A stretch of 64,000 bases of DNA. It comes from a virus. Positions within the stretch are counted from its first letter, which is position 1; the number at the start of each line of letters is the position of its first letter. The position numbers and the translations under genes were made by a program. A model generated the notes under the pieces. It worked only from the letters and a program-made list of their open reading frames with translations, was not told where the DNA came from and did not search any database. The stretch lies in the IMG/VR virus record IMGVR_UViG_3300042466_001120, positions 1 through 64,000 of that record, one strand, 5' to 3'. Positions 8,589-18,691 of this stretch are shown here, piece after piece.

Positions 8589-9353
8589 ATGAGAAAAATT
8601 ATTAAACTCACAGAGGATGATTTAACAACAATTATTAAAAGAGTCTTAAAAGAAGGTCCTTTTGAAGAAATAGGGAGGTTAGGGTCTGAAGCCGCTAAGA
8701 AAATCGCTGACCAACTAACTAAAAGTGTACAACAAAAAAAAGACGGTCCAATTAATACCAGTAAATCAACATACGATAAAAGTACTGACGTAATCAATAA
8801 AGACTTACCTGAGTTTACAATAACAGCAAAAAAACCACAAACAGTAAGTGGAGGATCATATATATTAGACATGAATAACCCCAACTCAAAAGATATTACA
8901 GTAATATGGGGAGGGATGCCAAGTTCACAATACGGAGCTAAATTTATGAAAAAAGAAGGTAAGGGACTTTTTACTAATAAAAATGTTATATATAGTAATT
9001 ACGAAAATTCTCTTAGCACATTAAAAGGTATCCTTAAAAATAATGGTGTTAAAGATTTTAGAATTAAATCTGTTAGTGGATTCTCAAGAGGAGGAATCAA
9101 TGTGTGGGGAGAACTTAAAGGTGGATATGACTTTGTGGGGTTAATTGACCCATCAACACCAACACTATATAAAAGTTTACCTAACAACGCTAAAATGATA
9201 TCTAGATGGGAAAATTGGGGTTGTTGTCCGTCGTATAGAGCTTATCTTAAACAAATGGAAAAAAGCGGATTATCAAAAAGAATTGAAGCATCATATTATA
9301 ACCATTTAGAAATGCCAAAAATATTTTTTCAAAAATATTCTAGTTCAATGTAA
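8589..9353 (+). CDS. alpha/beta-hydrolase-like protein with putative virion-targeting N-terminus
   Basis: 254 residues. The N-terminal helix LTEDDLTTIIKRVLKE (residues 7-22) closely resembles the N-terminus of the protein at 41701. A linker follows, then a compact domain with strand ITVIWGGMP (103-111, a possible oxyanion-hole loop), nucleophile elbow GFSRGG with Ser166, GLIDPS with Asp187 and NHLEMP with His239, in the Ser-Asp-His order of alpha/beta hydrolases. It may therefore be an esterase or lipase. There is no secretion signal. Its own promoter motif and position just before the baseplate genes suggest late expression. Function and packaging are inference from motifs. Confidence 0.7.
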   Translation: MRKIIKLTEDDLTTIIKRVLKEGPFEEIGRLGSEAAKKIADQLTKSVQQKKDGPINTSKSTYDKSTDVINKDLPEFTITAKKPQTVSGGSYILDMNNPNSKDITVIWGGMPSSQYGAKFMKKEGKGLFTNKNVIYSNYENSLSTLKGILKNNGVKDFRIKSVSGFSRGGINVWGELKGGYDFVGLIDPSTPTLYKSLPNNAKMISRWENWGCCPSYRAYLKQMEKSGLSKRIEASYYNHLEMPKIFFQKYSSSM

Positions 9354-9380
9354 CTCTTTATTCAAAATTGACTTCCTCTA

Positions 9381-9388
9381 TATTTATT
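9381..9388 (+). promoter_or_regulatory. TATTTAT-class promoter of the baseplate operon
   Basis: TATTTATT begins exactly 12 nt before the ATG at 9393. If it is the -10 box, transcription would start on the start codon. Confidence 0.55.
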
Positions 9389-9392
9389 TTAT

Positions 9393-9857
9393 ATGGCAGA
9401 CGGAATTACTTATGGTATAAATTTTCCCTTTAGACAAAGTGAAAAAGGTTTTTATTTGTCTATTTCTGAAGAATCTTCAGAAGAGATAAGAAGTAACCTA
9501 TTACATTTAATATTAACAAAAAAAGGGACTAGATATTATTTACCTGATTTTGGTACAAGAATCTATGAATTTATTTTTGAACCATTAGATGGTGAGACGT
9601 TCGATAGTATTAGATCCGACATTGAGCAACAGGTTGCAAAATACATACCTAACCTAACTATAAATAATATCACCATTGAACCATATTTAGAAAGCGATGA
9701 GGCTCCCGGTGATTTAAATTATGAACTTTTAGGTCAGGCTAGTATATATAGAATACCCGGACAAAACACTGGTGAATACACCGCTAAACTTAAAATAGAC
9801 TACACTGACGAAGCTAAGGCTTTTGGAAGTCGAGAGTTCGTTATAATTAATTTATAA
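9393..9857 (+). CDS. 25: baseplate wedge protein, gp25-like
   Basis: 154 residues, of the gp25/GPW family that forms part of the sheath-nucleating inner baseplate in contractile tails. The segment after the start (INFPF, then EEIRSNLLHLILTKKGTRYYLPDFGTR split by family spacing) carries the conserved LxxILxTxxGxRxxxPxFG pattern around residues 32-56, and the C-terminal IDYT strand is typical. T4 gp25 is 132 residues, so the length fits. It is immediately followed (1 nt) by gp6, as in many myoviruses. Confidence 0.92.
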   Translation: MADGITYGINFPFRQSEKGFYLSISEESSEEIRSNLLHLILTKKGTRYYLPDFGTRIYEFIFEPLDGETFDSIRSDIEQQVAKYIPNLTINNITIEPYLESDEAPGDLNYELLGQASIYRIPGQNTGEYTAKLKIDYTDEAKAFGSREFVIINL

Positions 9858-9858
9858 A

Positions 9859-11700
9859 ATGGCAAATAATAGGATAAACTATACGGAGAGAGATTTTGAG
9901 GGGTTAAGACAAGACCTTATTAATTACACAAAACAGTATTATCCGGAACTGATACAGAATTTTAATGACGCATCAGTTTATTCTGTATTAATGGATTTAA
10001 ATGCGGCAATTGCTGACAACTTACATTTCCACATAGATAGGAGTATACAAGAAACTGTATTACAATATGCACAACAAAGATCATCGATTTATAATATAGC
10101 AAGAACATATGGTTTAAAAATCCCCGGATATAGACCATCGGTTGCTCTTGTTGACGTGTCAATCACGGTACCACCATTAGGGGATTCGGAAGATACAAGA
10201 TATTTAGGAATTTTAAGGGCAGGAGCACAAATCAATGGGGGAGGTACGACGTTTGAAACCGTATATGATATTGACTTCTCAACACAATACAACCAAGAAG
10301 GGTTTGTTAACAGAACTAAAATACCAACGTTTGATGCCAATAACAAAATCATAAATTATGTTATCACAAAAAGAGAAGTGGTTGTTAATGGATTTACTAA
10401 GGTGTTTAAAAAAGTTATTAACCCTGTAGATGCGGTTCCATTCTTTAACTTATTTTTACCTGAAAGGAATGTTTTAGGTGTTGCTACAGTAATACAAAAA
10501 GATGGAACATCATATCCTGGTACCCCCACGTTTCAAGATTTTTTAAATGCGACAGATAATAAGTGGTATGAGGTTGATGCCTTGGCTGAGGACACTATCT
10601 TCATTGAAGATCAAACAAAACCGGTGGATAATGCGGGTGTTAAGGTAGGTAGGTATTTAAAAACAGATCAAAGATTTATAACTGAATACACACCTGAAGG
10701 GTTTATGAAGGTACAGTTTGGTGGAGGAACGACAACACCAAACGAACAATTAAAAAACTTTACTAACACTGGAGTTCCATTAGATATAAACAACTATCAA
10801 AATAACATTGGATTGGGGTTAACTGTTAGACCTAACACTACAATATTTATACAGTATCGAGTTGGTGGAGGTTTAGCGACAAATGTGGGGGTTGGTGTTA
10901 TAAACCAAATTGGGTCTGTAGAATTGTCGGTTACAGGACCATCAGATTCAATAAATAGAAATGTTGTTCAGTCACTCACTTGTAATAATGTTACTGCAGC
11001 AATTGGAGGAGCAAACCCACCATCTACCGAAGAAGTTAGAAATATGGTTTCATTTAATTTTTCGTCACAAAAAAGGGCGGTAACAATAAACGATTATAAA
11101 TCTATTATTGATACAATGCCTGGTAGGTTTGGTGCACCAGCTAAAGTTTCTATAACAGAAAAGAATAATAAAATTAACGTACAAATACTATCTTACGACA
11201 CAATAGGTAAACTAACACAGGTTGTTTCAAACAACTTAAAAACAAATTTAGCAACCTACCTATCAAAATATAGAATGATAAACGACTACGTTGCTCTTGA
11301 CGTTGCTAAGGTTGTGGATTTGGAGTTTGAGATATTTGTTGTTTTAGATTCCTCACAGAATCAAGGACAGACAGTTACGCAAATAATTGATCAAGTATCA
11401 AACTATATGAATCCAAAAAATCGAGAACTTGGTCAAAATGTGAACGTATCGGACGTTAGACGATTAATCCAAAATAGTGCGGGGGTGATATCACTATCCG
11501 AACTTAAAGTTTATAACAAGGTTGGGGGACAATACTCATCGTCTCAAACGTCCCAAAGATTTATTGATACGGCAACCAAACAAATTGAATTAATAGACGA
11601 CACAGTATTTGCTGAGCCGGATCAAATATACCAAATAAGATTCGACAATAAAGACATTAAAGTAAGGGTTAAAAACCTTAAATCGGTAGACTTCTCATAA
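9859..11700 (+). CDS. 6: baseplate wedge protein, gp6-like
   Basis: 613 residues (T4 gp6 is 660). The N-terminal YTERDFEGLRQDLINYTK motif, followed by the DASVYSVLMDLNAAIADNLHFH helix region, is the hallmark of gp6/baseplate-J proteins that dimerise around the hub to form the wedge ring. The C-terminal half has the TINDYKSIIDTMPGRFGAPAK stretch and strands typical of gp6. It is directly downstream of gp25 and in the same operon. Confidence 0.9.
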   Translation: MANNRINYTERDFEGLRQDLINYTKQYYPELIQNFNDASVYSVLMDLNAAIADNLHFHIDRSIQETVLQYAQQRSSIYNIARTYGLKIPGYRPSVALVDVSITVPPLGDSEDTRYLGILRAGAQINGGGTTFETVYDIDFSTQYNQEGFVNRTKIPTFDANNKIINYVITKREVVVNGFTKVFKKVINPVDAVPFFNLFLPERNVLGVATVIQKDGTSYPGTPTFQDFLNATDNKWYEVDALAEDTIFIEDQTKPVDNAGVKVGRYLKTDQRFITEYTPEGFMKVQFGGGTTTPNEQLKNFTNTGVPLDINNYQNNIGLGLTVRPNTTIFIQYRVGGGLATNVGVGVINQIGSVELSVTGPSDSINRNVVQSLTCNNVTAAIGGANPPSTEEVRNMVSFNFSSQKRAVTINDYKSIIDTMPGRFGAPAKVSITEKNNKINVQILSYDTIGKLTQVVSNNLKTNLATYLSKYRMINDYVALDVAKVVDLEFEIFVVLDSSQNQGQTVTQIIDQVSNYMNPKNRELGQNVNVSDVRRLIQNSAGVISLSELKVYNKVGGQYSSSQTSQRFIDTATKQIELIDDTVFAEPDQIYQIRFDNKDIKVRVKNLKSVDFS

Positions 11701-11751
11701 GAATGTTTATTTTGTTTTTATCTAACCTACCTTTAAAAATACATACATAAC

Positions 11752-11759
11752 TATTTATT
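11752..11759 (+). promoter_or_regulatory. TATTTAT-class promoter candidate before the 1724-residue protein gene
   Basis: TATTTATT begins 21 nt before the ATG at 11773, in a 72-nt gap that otherwise shows nothing. Confidence 0.45.
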
Positions 11760-11772
11760 TTTAAAAGAAAAG

Positions 11773-14700
11773 ATGACCAAAAGCTATAGGTTAAGAACTG
11801 AAATTGGTACCGATAAAAATATCAGAATAAATATAAACCAAGACTTTGATTTTTTAGAGATACTTTCTTTAAAATTAAGACAGGGTGATGTTTATACTCG
11901 ATTTTGTGCAGACTACGGTGTAGTTGCCGGTAGAGTAATCGTTAATGGGGGTTACGGAGTACCAAACGCTAGCGTTTCTATTTTTATACCATTAGATCAG
12001 ATTGACGAAACCGATCCCGTTATTTCCTCATTATATCCATATAAAAAACCCGCAGATAAAAACGAGGACGGGTATAGGTATAATTTATTACCATACAAAC
12101 AAACATTCGGAGGACACACACCGACAGGGACATTTCCCGAAAAAGACGATGTATTAACTAGGTCTGAGGTTTTGGAGGTGTATGAAAAATACTATAAGTA
12201 CACAACAAAGACTAACGATAGTGGTGATTTTATGATTATTGGTGTACCTTTAGGTGTACAAACAATAGTTATGGATCTCGATTTATCCGATATGGGGTGT
12301 TTTTCGTTAAGACCAAAAGACTTAATACGGGTGGGTCTTGGTGCTGAAGAACAATTTAACGGTGAAAAATTTAAATCATCTGAGGATTTATCTTCACTAC
12401 CACAAATTGTGAATTTTGTAAGAAACATAGACGTAACACCATTTTGGGGTGAAGAAGATTTATGTAATATTGGAATAACAAGAACTGACTTTGACCTTAG
12501 AGATTTAGGTGTTGAAGTTAAACCACAAGCAATTTTTATGGGATCTTTGTTTTCAACATCTAACGAAGATTTTTTAAGAAGTAATTGTAAACCAAAAAAA
12601 GATGTTGGTAACCTTTGTAATTTAGAAACAGGACCAGGTAAAATATTATCAATAAGACAGACAATAGATTATGATAGTAGTGGACAACCAATATTAGAAC
12701 AACACAGTTTACCTAATGGTGGTAAAATTATAGATGAAGACGGTACATGGTTAGTGGAAGTGCCGATGAACCTTGATTACGTAACCACTAACGAGTTTGG
12801 TGAACAAGTAATATCTAACGACCCATCTGTCGGAATACCAACAAAAGGTAAATACAGATTTAGAGTACAGTACCAAAACGAAGATCCGGAAAATACAACT
12901 GTAGAAAGAGGTGATTATTTGGTACCAAACATTAGAGAGTATGGTTGGACTAACACCGGTAAATATGAAGATGTTGATACATCATTACAACTAAAATCTT
13001 ATGCGTTTAGTTTAGATTGGAACGACTATGCTGATCCACAAGCAGCGATTAATTGTGAAGATTACTTTTATGAGTTTAATTTTAATAAAGTTTATACTGT
13101 AGCAAATTTTATCGATAGATTTAAGTGGGGATATAATAGATCAAGACATTTAGGGATAAAAGAGATTGATAGTAAAGATTGTAATCAGATAAATAAATTA
13201 CCAGTTAATGACGGGGTAAGAAATTTTGATTCTATATTTTTCTTAATGATGTTTTTAATAACCATCGTTTCTTTATTAGTGCCGACTATTTTAACTATAT
13301 TACACGTATTAGCCCTTTTATATCCAATATTTAGAGTGATTATTAATTTATTTATATGGTTAATTAATACGTTTATTTATTCAATATGTATTGTGGTTGC
13401 AATACTATCCCCTCGATTAAGGAAAGATGACTGTAAAAAACAAAACATTAAACCATTATCAAAAACAAACCCATTTAAAAGAATCTCATTACCAATGATG
13501 TCTTATCCTGATTGTGAGTCTTGCCCATGTACCGAACAAGATCTTGATACGTCTAGTGATACTGAAAATGATATTTACACAATAACTGTTGGTAATTACA
13601 GTATTTTGTCGAATTTAACTAGTGTTGACACTTACTCAAAATTAAATACAAGTATAGATCCTGATAATGAAAATTTAAACATAGCATTTAGACAGTTCCT
13701 TTCTGGATATCAACCACAGGGAGACGCATTCGACCGATTAAATAAAGTACCTTTCGCTTCTCACGATTTTACACCAGGTTGGGGTAAAGCACCTTACGAT
13801 GTGTCGTTAGCTCAATCGATAAACATGGCAAACATGAGAGAGAGATATTTTCAGGGTGAAAACATAATTCAAACCACAGTATATAACACACCACCTAATA
13901 GTAATGTACCACAACCCTCAACACCATTTACTGATAATGTATTGGTTTTATTATGTGATTCTCAAACAATATCAAACATAAATCCGGGACAATTATTAAC
14001 ATTTAATAGTCTTGATAATATAAACGACCCAAATACAACCGGATTAACTAGTGGAAATCAATTTAATACAACTGCGATTACAGGATCCACACCATATAAT
14101 GCTAATAACTTGGTGAATAAACCCGTTACTTATATTAAACAAGATGGGACGGTGGACACCGTCAACTTAAAACTATTAATCACATCTGACGGTAAAGAAT
14201 ATAATTTTAAATCAGGAACAGAGTACTTTCAACTAATAACTGGTGGAACCGTATCACAAATGTCTGGGTTAACCGTGTCTTCAAATAGTGGACTACTTAG
14301 AAAGTATATTTTTAATAAAACTCAAAGATTAGAAGACTGGCCAACATTTGGAACTCAACAAACTTCTTATTTATTTGTAAAAGACCAAGTAGACGGTTTT
14401 AATGATTTGGAGGTTCTGATACTAGTCAAAGGTGTTGATCCCTATACCGATAAACAAAACATAAGATATGATTTATCAAAATTATTTGGTTATAGTAATT
14501 TTGGTTTAGGACCGGTAATTGAAGGTCAATACTACTTAAATATTCCAATCCAACCAAATACGGTAACAACACCGGTCGGAGCACCTTCATGGTGGAATGA
14601 TTTTAAAACTCCCGAATCGCACTTAGTTACTAACAATAGTAACGTGGCACTATACCACCAACCGTTTGGTTTTAATGTTGACCCTATTCAGTTTTCAAGT

Positions 14701-16947
14701 TTCACTAATAACTCACCATATTACTATAACTCAACAGATAAATCAACGTTAACACAAAAAGCGTTCTCAAATGACCTTCACGATTTATCATATTACACAC
14801 AAGGGTCTATTTATTCGCAAGTATTTCAGTTATCGAACTTAGCAGCAACGAATTATATGGGATTTCAATGGGGTCAGGGAGTATCAACTCTTGACCAATA
14901 TGTTTGGTATACTAACGGTGAGTCTTACAACAACTTACAAGATGCTATTGATCAAACAAATGGTACGTCTGGTGTTCCATTAACGTTATATAGACCTAAC
15001 CCATCTTTACCTGAAGGAGCAAAATTCTATACTGATCCAGCATTTTTAAATGTGTTTACTGTTGGTAATGATTTAATTAGAGTACAACTGATAGGGTCCA
15101 CAACCGTTTATGTTGTTTCAATTTTCTTTACGGGTCAAATAATAGGTAACCCATATAACATTAATAGTGGTATTAGTGCTCAATTACAAAACATAGACCA
15201 AGGCAGTATAGAAGGGGGTACGTTAATAGGTGTTAAATCGTATCAACAACCAGGAGTGTTTGACTCAAGGGTTTATTCATTTGCATACCACACAAACAAC
15301 ACTAACCCGAATATAACTATTACTAATAATAATAGATTGGTGTTTAGGTCTGATAGGTTACCTACATCAGATGTTACGGAAGTTTCGGGTAATACATCAT
15401 ATTCGTTACATTTTAATAATAATTTTGAAATGTATTTGGTTGATGATAGTGGTTCCGCAACCGCAATACCATCAAATGATTTTGAAGGAACCGATAACAC
15501 GTTTAACGCTCAAGATTTAACGGGAGATACTAGTAATGCGTATACAGATGCAATACTAAATACATTAACCTGTGAAGGTATGGTACCCATCACTTGTTAC
15601 TCAGGTAGTGGTAATAATTTTGGAGTTGAAACACCATGTACAGACCCACTTGATACCATTTCCTTACAAAACACTGGTAGTCGTGTTGTTGGTGGTTGTT
15701 ACTTTTTTGTTGATAAACCACTAATAGTTTCTATACCTAACGATATAAGGTACTTTAGAGAATGGAGATCTAGATTTAGAGTAACATATGCTGCATGTCG
15801 AGGTATCTTTTCACAGGTATTCCAAAATAATTGGTTGAACGGATCACTTTACATGTTTTCGTTTAAAAAACAAACCATCTATAATGTTGTTGGTGAACCA
15901 AAAAAATATAAATTCTGTGGAACGGTCGATAGTCTTTATAGGGAAGGCCAAGGGACTATGTTCTACGCTGAAGGGACATCCAACGGCATATTTTACAGGT
16001 CGACGCCGTACAATGGTAGTTCTTCGACGTTTGTTGGTCAGATACCTCAAAATAAACCTTTTATATTTGGGCCGGCACAAGAGGTACCATTCTCCGCAAA
16101 AAACGAAAGGAATTTATTTTTCCCCACAACAATTATGGATTTAGGGCCAAGAGATCTTTACACGAAAGAAATTTGTGCTAATCCAAGTTTTGAAGGATAT
16201 CTTATGAACGGATTACAAAGTACATCATATAACGATCAAGGAGATGTCTTACAATTGGCGATTATATCAAGATTCGTGAATAAAAACTTTTGGTTACAGG
16301 CGGTCGGTTTAGGCGATAAATCGGTAAATAGATTCTTCTCAAGAAGCGGCGATAGAATAGATGGGGACATTGCTCAAATGTTTAGTATAAATTCAGAATT
16401 TGGTGTTATACCTTTTGGTGATGAAGAATATGACGACACGGATTTATATGTTCAAGGTGGAGGATTAAATAGTTTGGTTGGTATCTTTTTCTCGTCCGAC
16501 ACTGTTAGTAGAAACATACTAACACCCGGAGTTCAAACATTTTCTTTAACACCACCATTATTAAATTATTTCGGTTATTCAAAAACACAAGAAGTACCGA
16601 TGTATAAATGGAGATCGGATAGTGTAACTACCGGACAACAAACAATCTTTGGTACGGATAATAATGAGTGGGATACTGACGTGACTAACAATAAATTCTA
16701 CTCACAAAAATACCAATCAATGAGTTTTCAATACGCACCAACAACGGATTACTTTAATGTGACACCAACAGGACAAAAGGGGTATATTTTTAATTCCGAT
16801 AACAACGGTAATAACGACCCTAACTGGACTGGTACTATTAATACCCCACAATCTTTTGTGGTTGGAGCACCATTCCATTTTTACTTTGGTTTAAATAAAG
16901 GTAAAACTGCACTTAATAAATTTATAACAAACTATATAGGTAATTAA
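11773..16947 (+). CDS. giant baseplate protein (gp7-like by position) with an internal hydrophobic segment
   Basis: 1724 residues. Gene order 25-6-this suggests the role of T4 gp7 (1032 residues), the outer wedge protein, but sequence similarity cannot be judged here. The N-terminus has a beta-sandwich-like insert (GRVIVNGGYGVPNASVSIFIP), then long mixed regions. Around residues 487-557 there is an almost uninterrupted hydrophobic stretch able to form two or three membrane helices (LMMFLITIVSLLVP ... FIYSICIVVAIL), followed by a basic, Cys-containing turn (CKKQ ... CESCPC). The rest is Asn/Thr/Tyr-rich beta structure typical of virion proteins. The hydrophobic segment is unexpected in a baseplate protein. 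Confidence 0.85.
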   Translation: MTKSYRLRTEIGTDKNIRININQDFDFLEILSLKLRQGDVYTRFCADYGVVAGRVIVNGGYGVPNASVSIFIPLDQIDETDPVISSLYPYKKPADKNEDGYRYNLLPYKQTFGGHTPTGTFPEKDDVLTRSEVLEVYEKYYKYTTKTNDSGDFMIIGVPLGVQTIVMDLDLSDMGCFSLRPKDLIRVGLGAEEQFNGEKFKSSEDLSSLPQIVNFVRNIDVTPFWGEEDLCNIGITRTDFDLRDLGVEVKPQAIFMGSLFSTSNEDFLRSNCKPKKDVGNLCNLETGPGKILSIRQTIDYDSSGQPILEQHSLPNGGKIIDEDGTWLVEVPMNLDYVTTNEFGEQVISNDPSVGIPTKGKYRFRVQYQNEDPENTTVERGDYLVPNIREYGWTNTGKYEDVDTSLQLKSYAFSLDWNDYADPQAAINCEDYFYEFNFNKVYTVANFIDRFKWGYNRSRHLGIKEIDSKDCNQINKLPVNDGVRNFDSIFFLMMFLITIVSLLVPTILTILHVLALLYPIFRVIINLFIWLINTFIYSICIVVAILSPRLRKDDCKKQNIKPLSKTNPFKRISLPMMSYPDCESCPCTEQDLDTSSDTENDIYTITVGNYSILSNLTSVDTYSKLNTSIDPDNENLNIAFRQFLSGYQPQGDAFDRLNKVPFASHDFTPGWGKAPYDVSLAQSINMANMRERYFQGENIIQTTVYNTPPNSNVPQPSTPFTDNVLVLLCDSQTISNINPGQLLTFNSLDNINDPNTTGLTSGNQFNTTAITGSTPYNANNLVNKPVTYIKQDGTVDTVNLKLLITSDGKEYNFKSGTEYFQLITGGTVSQMSGLTVSSNSGLLRKYIFNKTQRLEDWPTFGTQQTSYLFVKDQVDGFNDLEVLILVKGVDPYTDKQNIRYDLSKLFGYSNFGLGPVIEGQYYLNIPIQPNTVTTPVGAPSWWNDFKTPESHLVTNNSNVALYHQPFGFNVDPIQFSSFTNNSPYYYNSTDKSTLTQKAFSNDLHDLSYYTQGSIYSQVFQLSNLAATNYMGFQWGQGVSTLDQYVWYTNGESYNNLQDAIDQTNGTSGVPLTLYRPNPSLPEGAKFYTDPAFLNVFTVGNDLIRVQLIGSTTVYVVSIFFTGQIIGNPYNINSGISAQLQNIDQGSIEGGTLIGVKSYQQPGVFDSRVYSFAYHTNNTNPNITITNNNRLVFRSDRLPTSDVTEVSGNTSYSLHFNNNFEMYLVDDSGSATAIPSNDFEGTDNTFNAQDLTGDTSNAYTDAILNTLTCEGMVPITCYSGSGNNFGVETPCTDPLDTISLQNTGSRVVGGCYFFVDKPLIVSIPNDIRYFREWRSRFRVTYAACRGIFSQVFQNNWLNGSLYMFSFKKQTIYNVVGEPKKYKFCGTVDSLYREGQGTMFYAEGTSNGIFYRSTPYNGSSSTFVGQIPQNKPFIFGPAQEVPFSAKNERNLFFPTTIMDLGPRDLYTKEICANPSFEGYLMNGLQSTSYNDQGDVLQLAIISRFVNKNFWLQAVGLGDKSVNRFFSRSGDRIDGDIAQMFSINSEFGVIPFGDEEYDDTDLYVQGGGLNSLVGIFFSSDTVSRNILTPGVQTFSLTPPLLNYFGYSKTQEVPMYKWRSDSVTTGQQTIFGTDNNEWDTDVTNNKFYSQKYQSMSFQYAPTTDYFNVTPTGQKGYIFNSDNNGNNDPNWTGTINTPQSFVVGAPFHFYFGLNKGKTALNKFITNYIGN

Positions 16948-16948
16948 A

Positions 16949-18691
16949 ATGTCTAGAGACGATGAAAAAAGAATAGTTTTAGGATCTAAAAGATATGCGT
17001 CTAGTACGGATAAACCGGTATGGATCCAATTACCACTTGCCGGTGAAAGAAGAACTATGGTTGAGGGGGAACGAAATGTTTTTATTAACCAAGCAACTCA
17101 GTTTAATGATGAAAGACAAAGTAGTGGTAAATTTAGATTATCAGGGAAACTTGTTAATTTATTTCAAAATCAGTTAAGTGGTTCTACACAATACGCACCA
17201 TATAAAAATTTCCTATATTATACTAACGGTATTAGTAATGCGATTTCTAATGTGTCAAACCCTAATGCCCCTTGGGAAGGGTATCCACAATTTTATGAGT
17301 TTACGTTTTTTAGAGAACAAGGAATACCTGGTCACGTACCGTTTGTTGCTAAAAGTGCATCTTCATATAATTGGATGGTTTATGTTTCCTATCCGTTTAG
17401 TAGTGATACCACACAAAAAATGTCGTGGACAAGTGAAAAGTTTAATATAACTAATGCAAACTTTTCGGTATCCGACGGGATCCCTTTTGTTATGGAATCA
17501 GGGACACTCAATGGAAAACAATTAATTTATTTTTATTGCGGAACCAATCATAATTTAAATATCGGTGACTTTTTAGAGATAAAGTTACCACAACAACCTT
17601 TAGGTATTGACGGTAAAAAAGTATTTCAAGTCTTTTCGATTGGTGACGGTAGTTATGGATCTGAAAGATATGTATTCACAATATTCAATCAAAAGTTTAA
17701 CTCAAACCAAATACAAACCGGTACTTACGGTAATTTTAAAAGAATTTTAACTAATACGAATAGTGCCGAAACCAAATCAAGATACTACATAAGATTACAT
17801 AAGACATTAACTGAGACTAAAGATTTGGATATATTTAAATCTGGATTCGATAGGAATGCGTTCAGAACACAATCTAAAATTGAATATTCGGCAATTACAC
17901 CAAACAACGTTCAAAGAGTGTCTTTTAAAGACGACAATCAAAACTATTCCTTTTCTTTTTCCAAAGATGTGGTGATTGATGGTTTATTAGATAACAATGG
18001 AAAACCATTGACAAGTTTATATTTAACTGCAGTCCAAAGAGGGTATATGGGATACTTCAACCCACCAACACTAACCGCAGATGGTACGCCGACAGCGATA
18101 GATATTGGATGGGAATTTAACTTTTTAAAGAATAGTGTTGATACTTGGTGGGATCATTCGGGCACCGTAAATAAAGACAACATACCACTTACCAGTTATA
18201 ACTACAATTCGTTAAATTTTTATTATAACGAATTATTACCTTTAGGATCTACATTGAAGGGTGATTTTTGTGAGTATAACGATTTTGAACAACAAGAATA
18301 TGTTTTATCACCCATAACACACAAATACTCTTTTAACCCATCTTTATTGTGGGACAGTTCACCTGTAACATATCCAAGTGGATATTTTTATAAACCTCAC
18401 CATGAAATCACAATAAGAGTTTTTAGTGGGGATATTGAAACGGGTAAAAAAGGTGAAGTGGATAACGTACCAAGTTACTCTTGGTTTTCAGAAATAGAAC
18501 AAACATTCTTTTGGCGTGATATATATACATATGGGTTTATTGATGGTGACGGTAGGGGGGTAAACTACCCGTTTTTGAATGGGGCTCATTACCCGTTTTC
18601 AAACATACTATTTAACCAATACCCACAAAAACGAGATATGTTTGTTCAAACAAACCAAATAAACACAATACAAACTGACGATTGTGAGTAA
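16949..18691 (+). CDS. baseplate/tail structural protein, unknown family
   Basis: 580 residues, rich in aromatic residues, Asn and Ser, with no membrane segment. It starts 1 nt after the previous stop. The order 25-6-giant-this would place it where T4 has gp8, but no gp8 motif is recognised. The C-terminus overlaps the next gene by 8 nt. It is probably part of the wedge or its periphery; that assignment is positional only. Confidence 0.82.
   Translation: MSRDDEKRIVLGSKRYASSTDKPVWIQLPLAGERRTMVEGERNVFINQATQFNDERQSSGKFRLSGKLVNLFQNQLSGSTQYAPYKNFLYYTNGISNAISNVSNPNAPWEGYPQFYEFTFFREQGIPGHVPFVAKSASSYNWMVYVSYPFSSDTTQKMSWTSEKFNITNANFSVSDGIPFVMESGTLNGKQLIYFYCGTNHNLNIGDFLEIKLPQQPLGIDGKKVFQVFSIGDGSYGSERYVFTIFNQKFNSNQIQTGTYGNFKRILTNTNSAETKSRYYIRLHKTLTETKDLDIFKSGFDRNAFRTQSKIEYSAITPNNVQRVSFKDDNQNYSFSFSKDVVIDGLLDNNGKPLTSLYLTAVQRGYMGYFNPPTLTADGTPTAIDIGWEFNFLKNSVDTWWDHSGTVNKDNIPLTSYNYNSLNFYYNELLPLGSTLKGDFCEYNDFEQQEYVLSPITHKYSFNPSLLWDSSPVTYPSGYFYKPHHEITIRVFSGDIETGKKGEVDNVPSYSWFSEIEQTFFWRDIYTYGFIDGDGRGVNYPFLNGAHYPFSNILFNQYPQKRDMFVQTNQINTIQTDDCE

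Noticed and set aside
17178-17450. A 90-codon plus-strand frame inside the 16949 gene
   Set aside because: It lies wholly inside a larger gene in another frame, with an unstructured product and no promoter or coupling; the same applies to other internal frames at 15884, 35276 and 53760.
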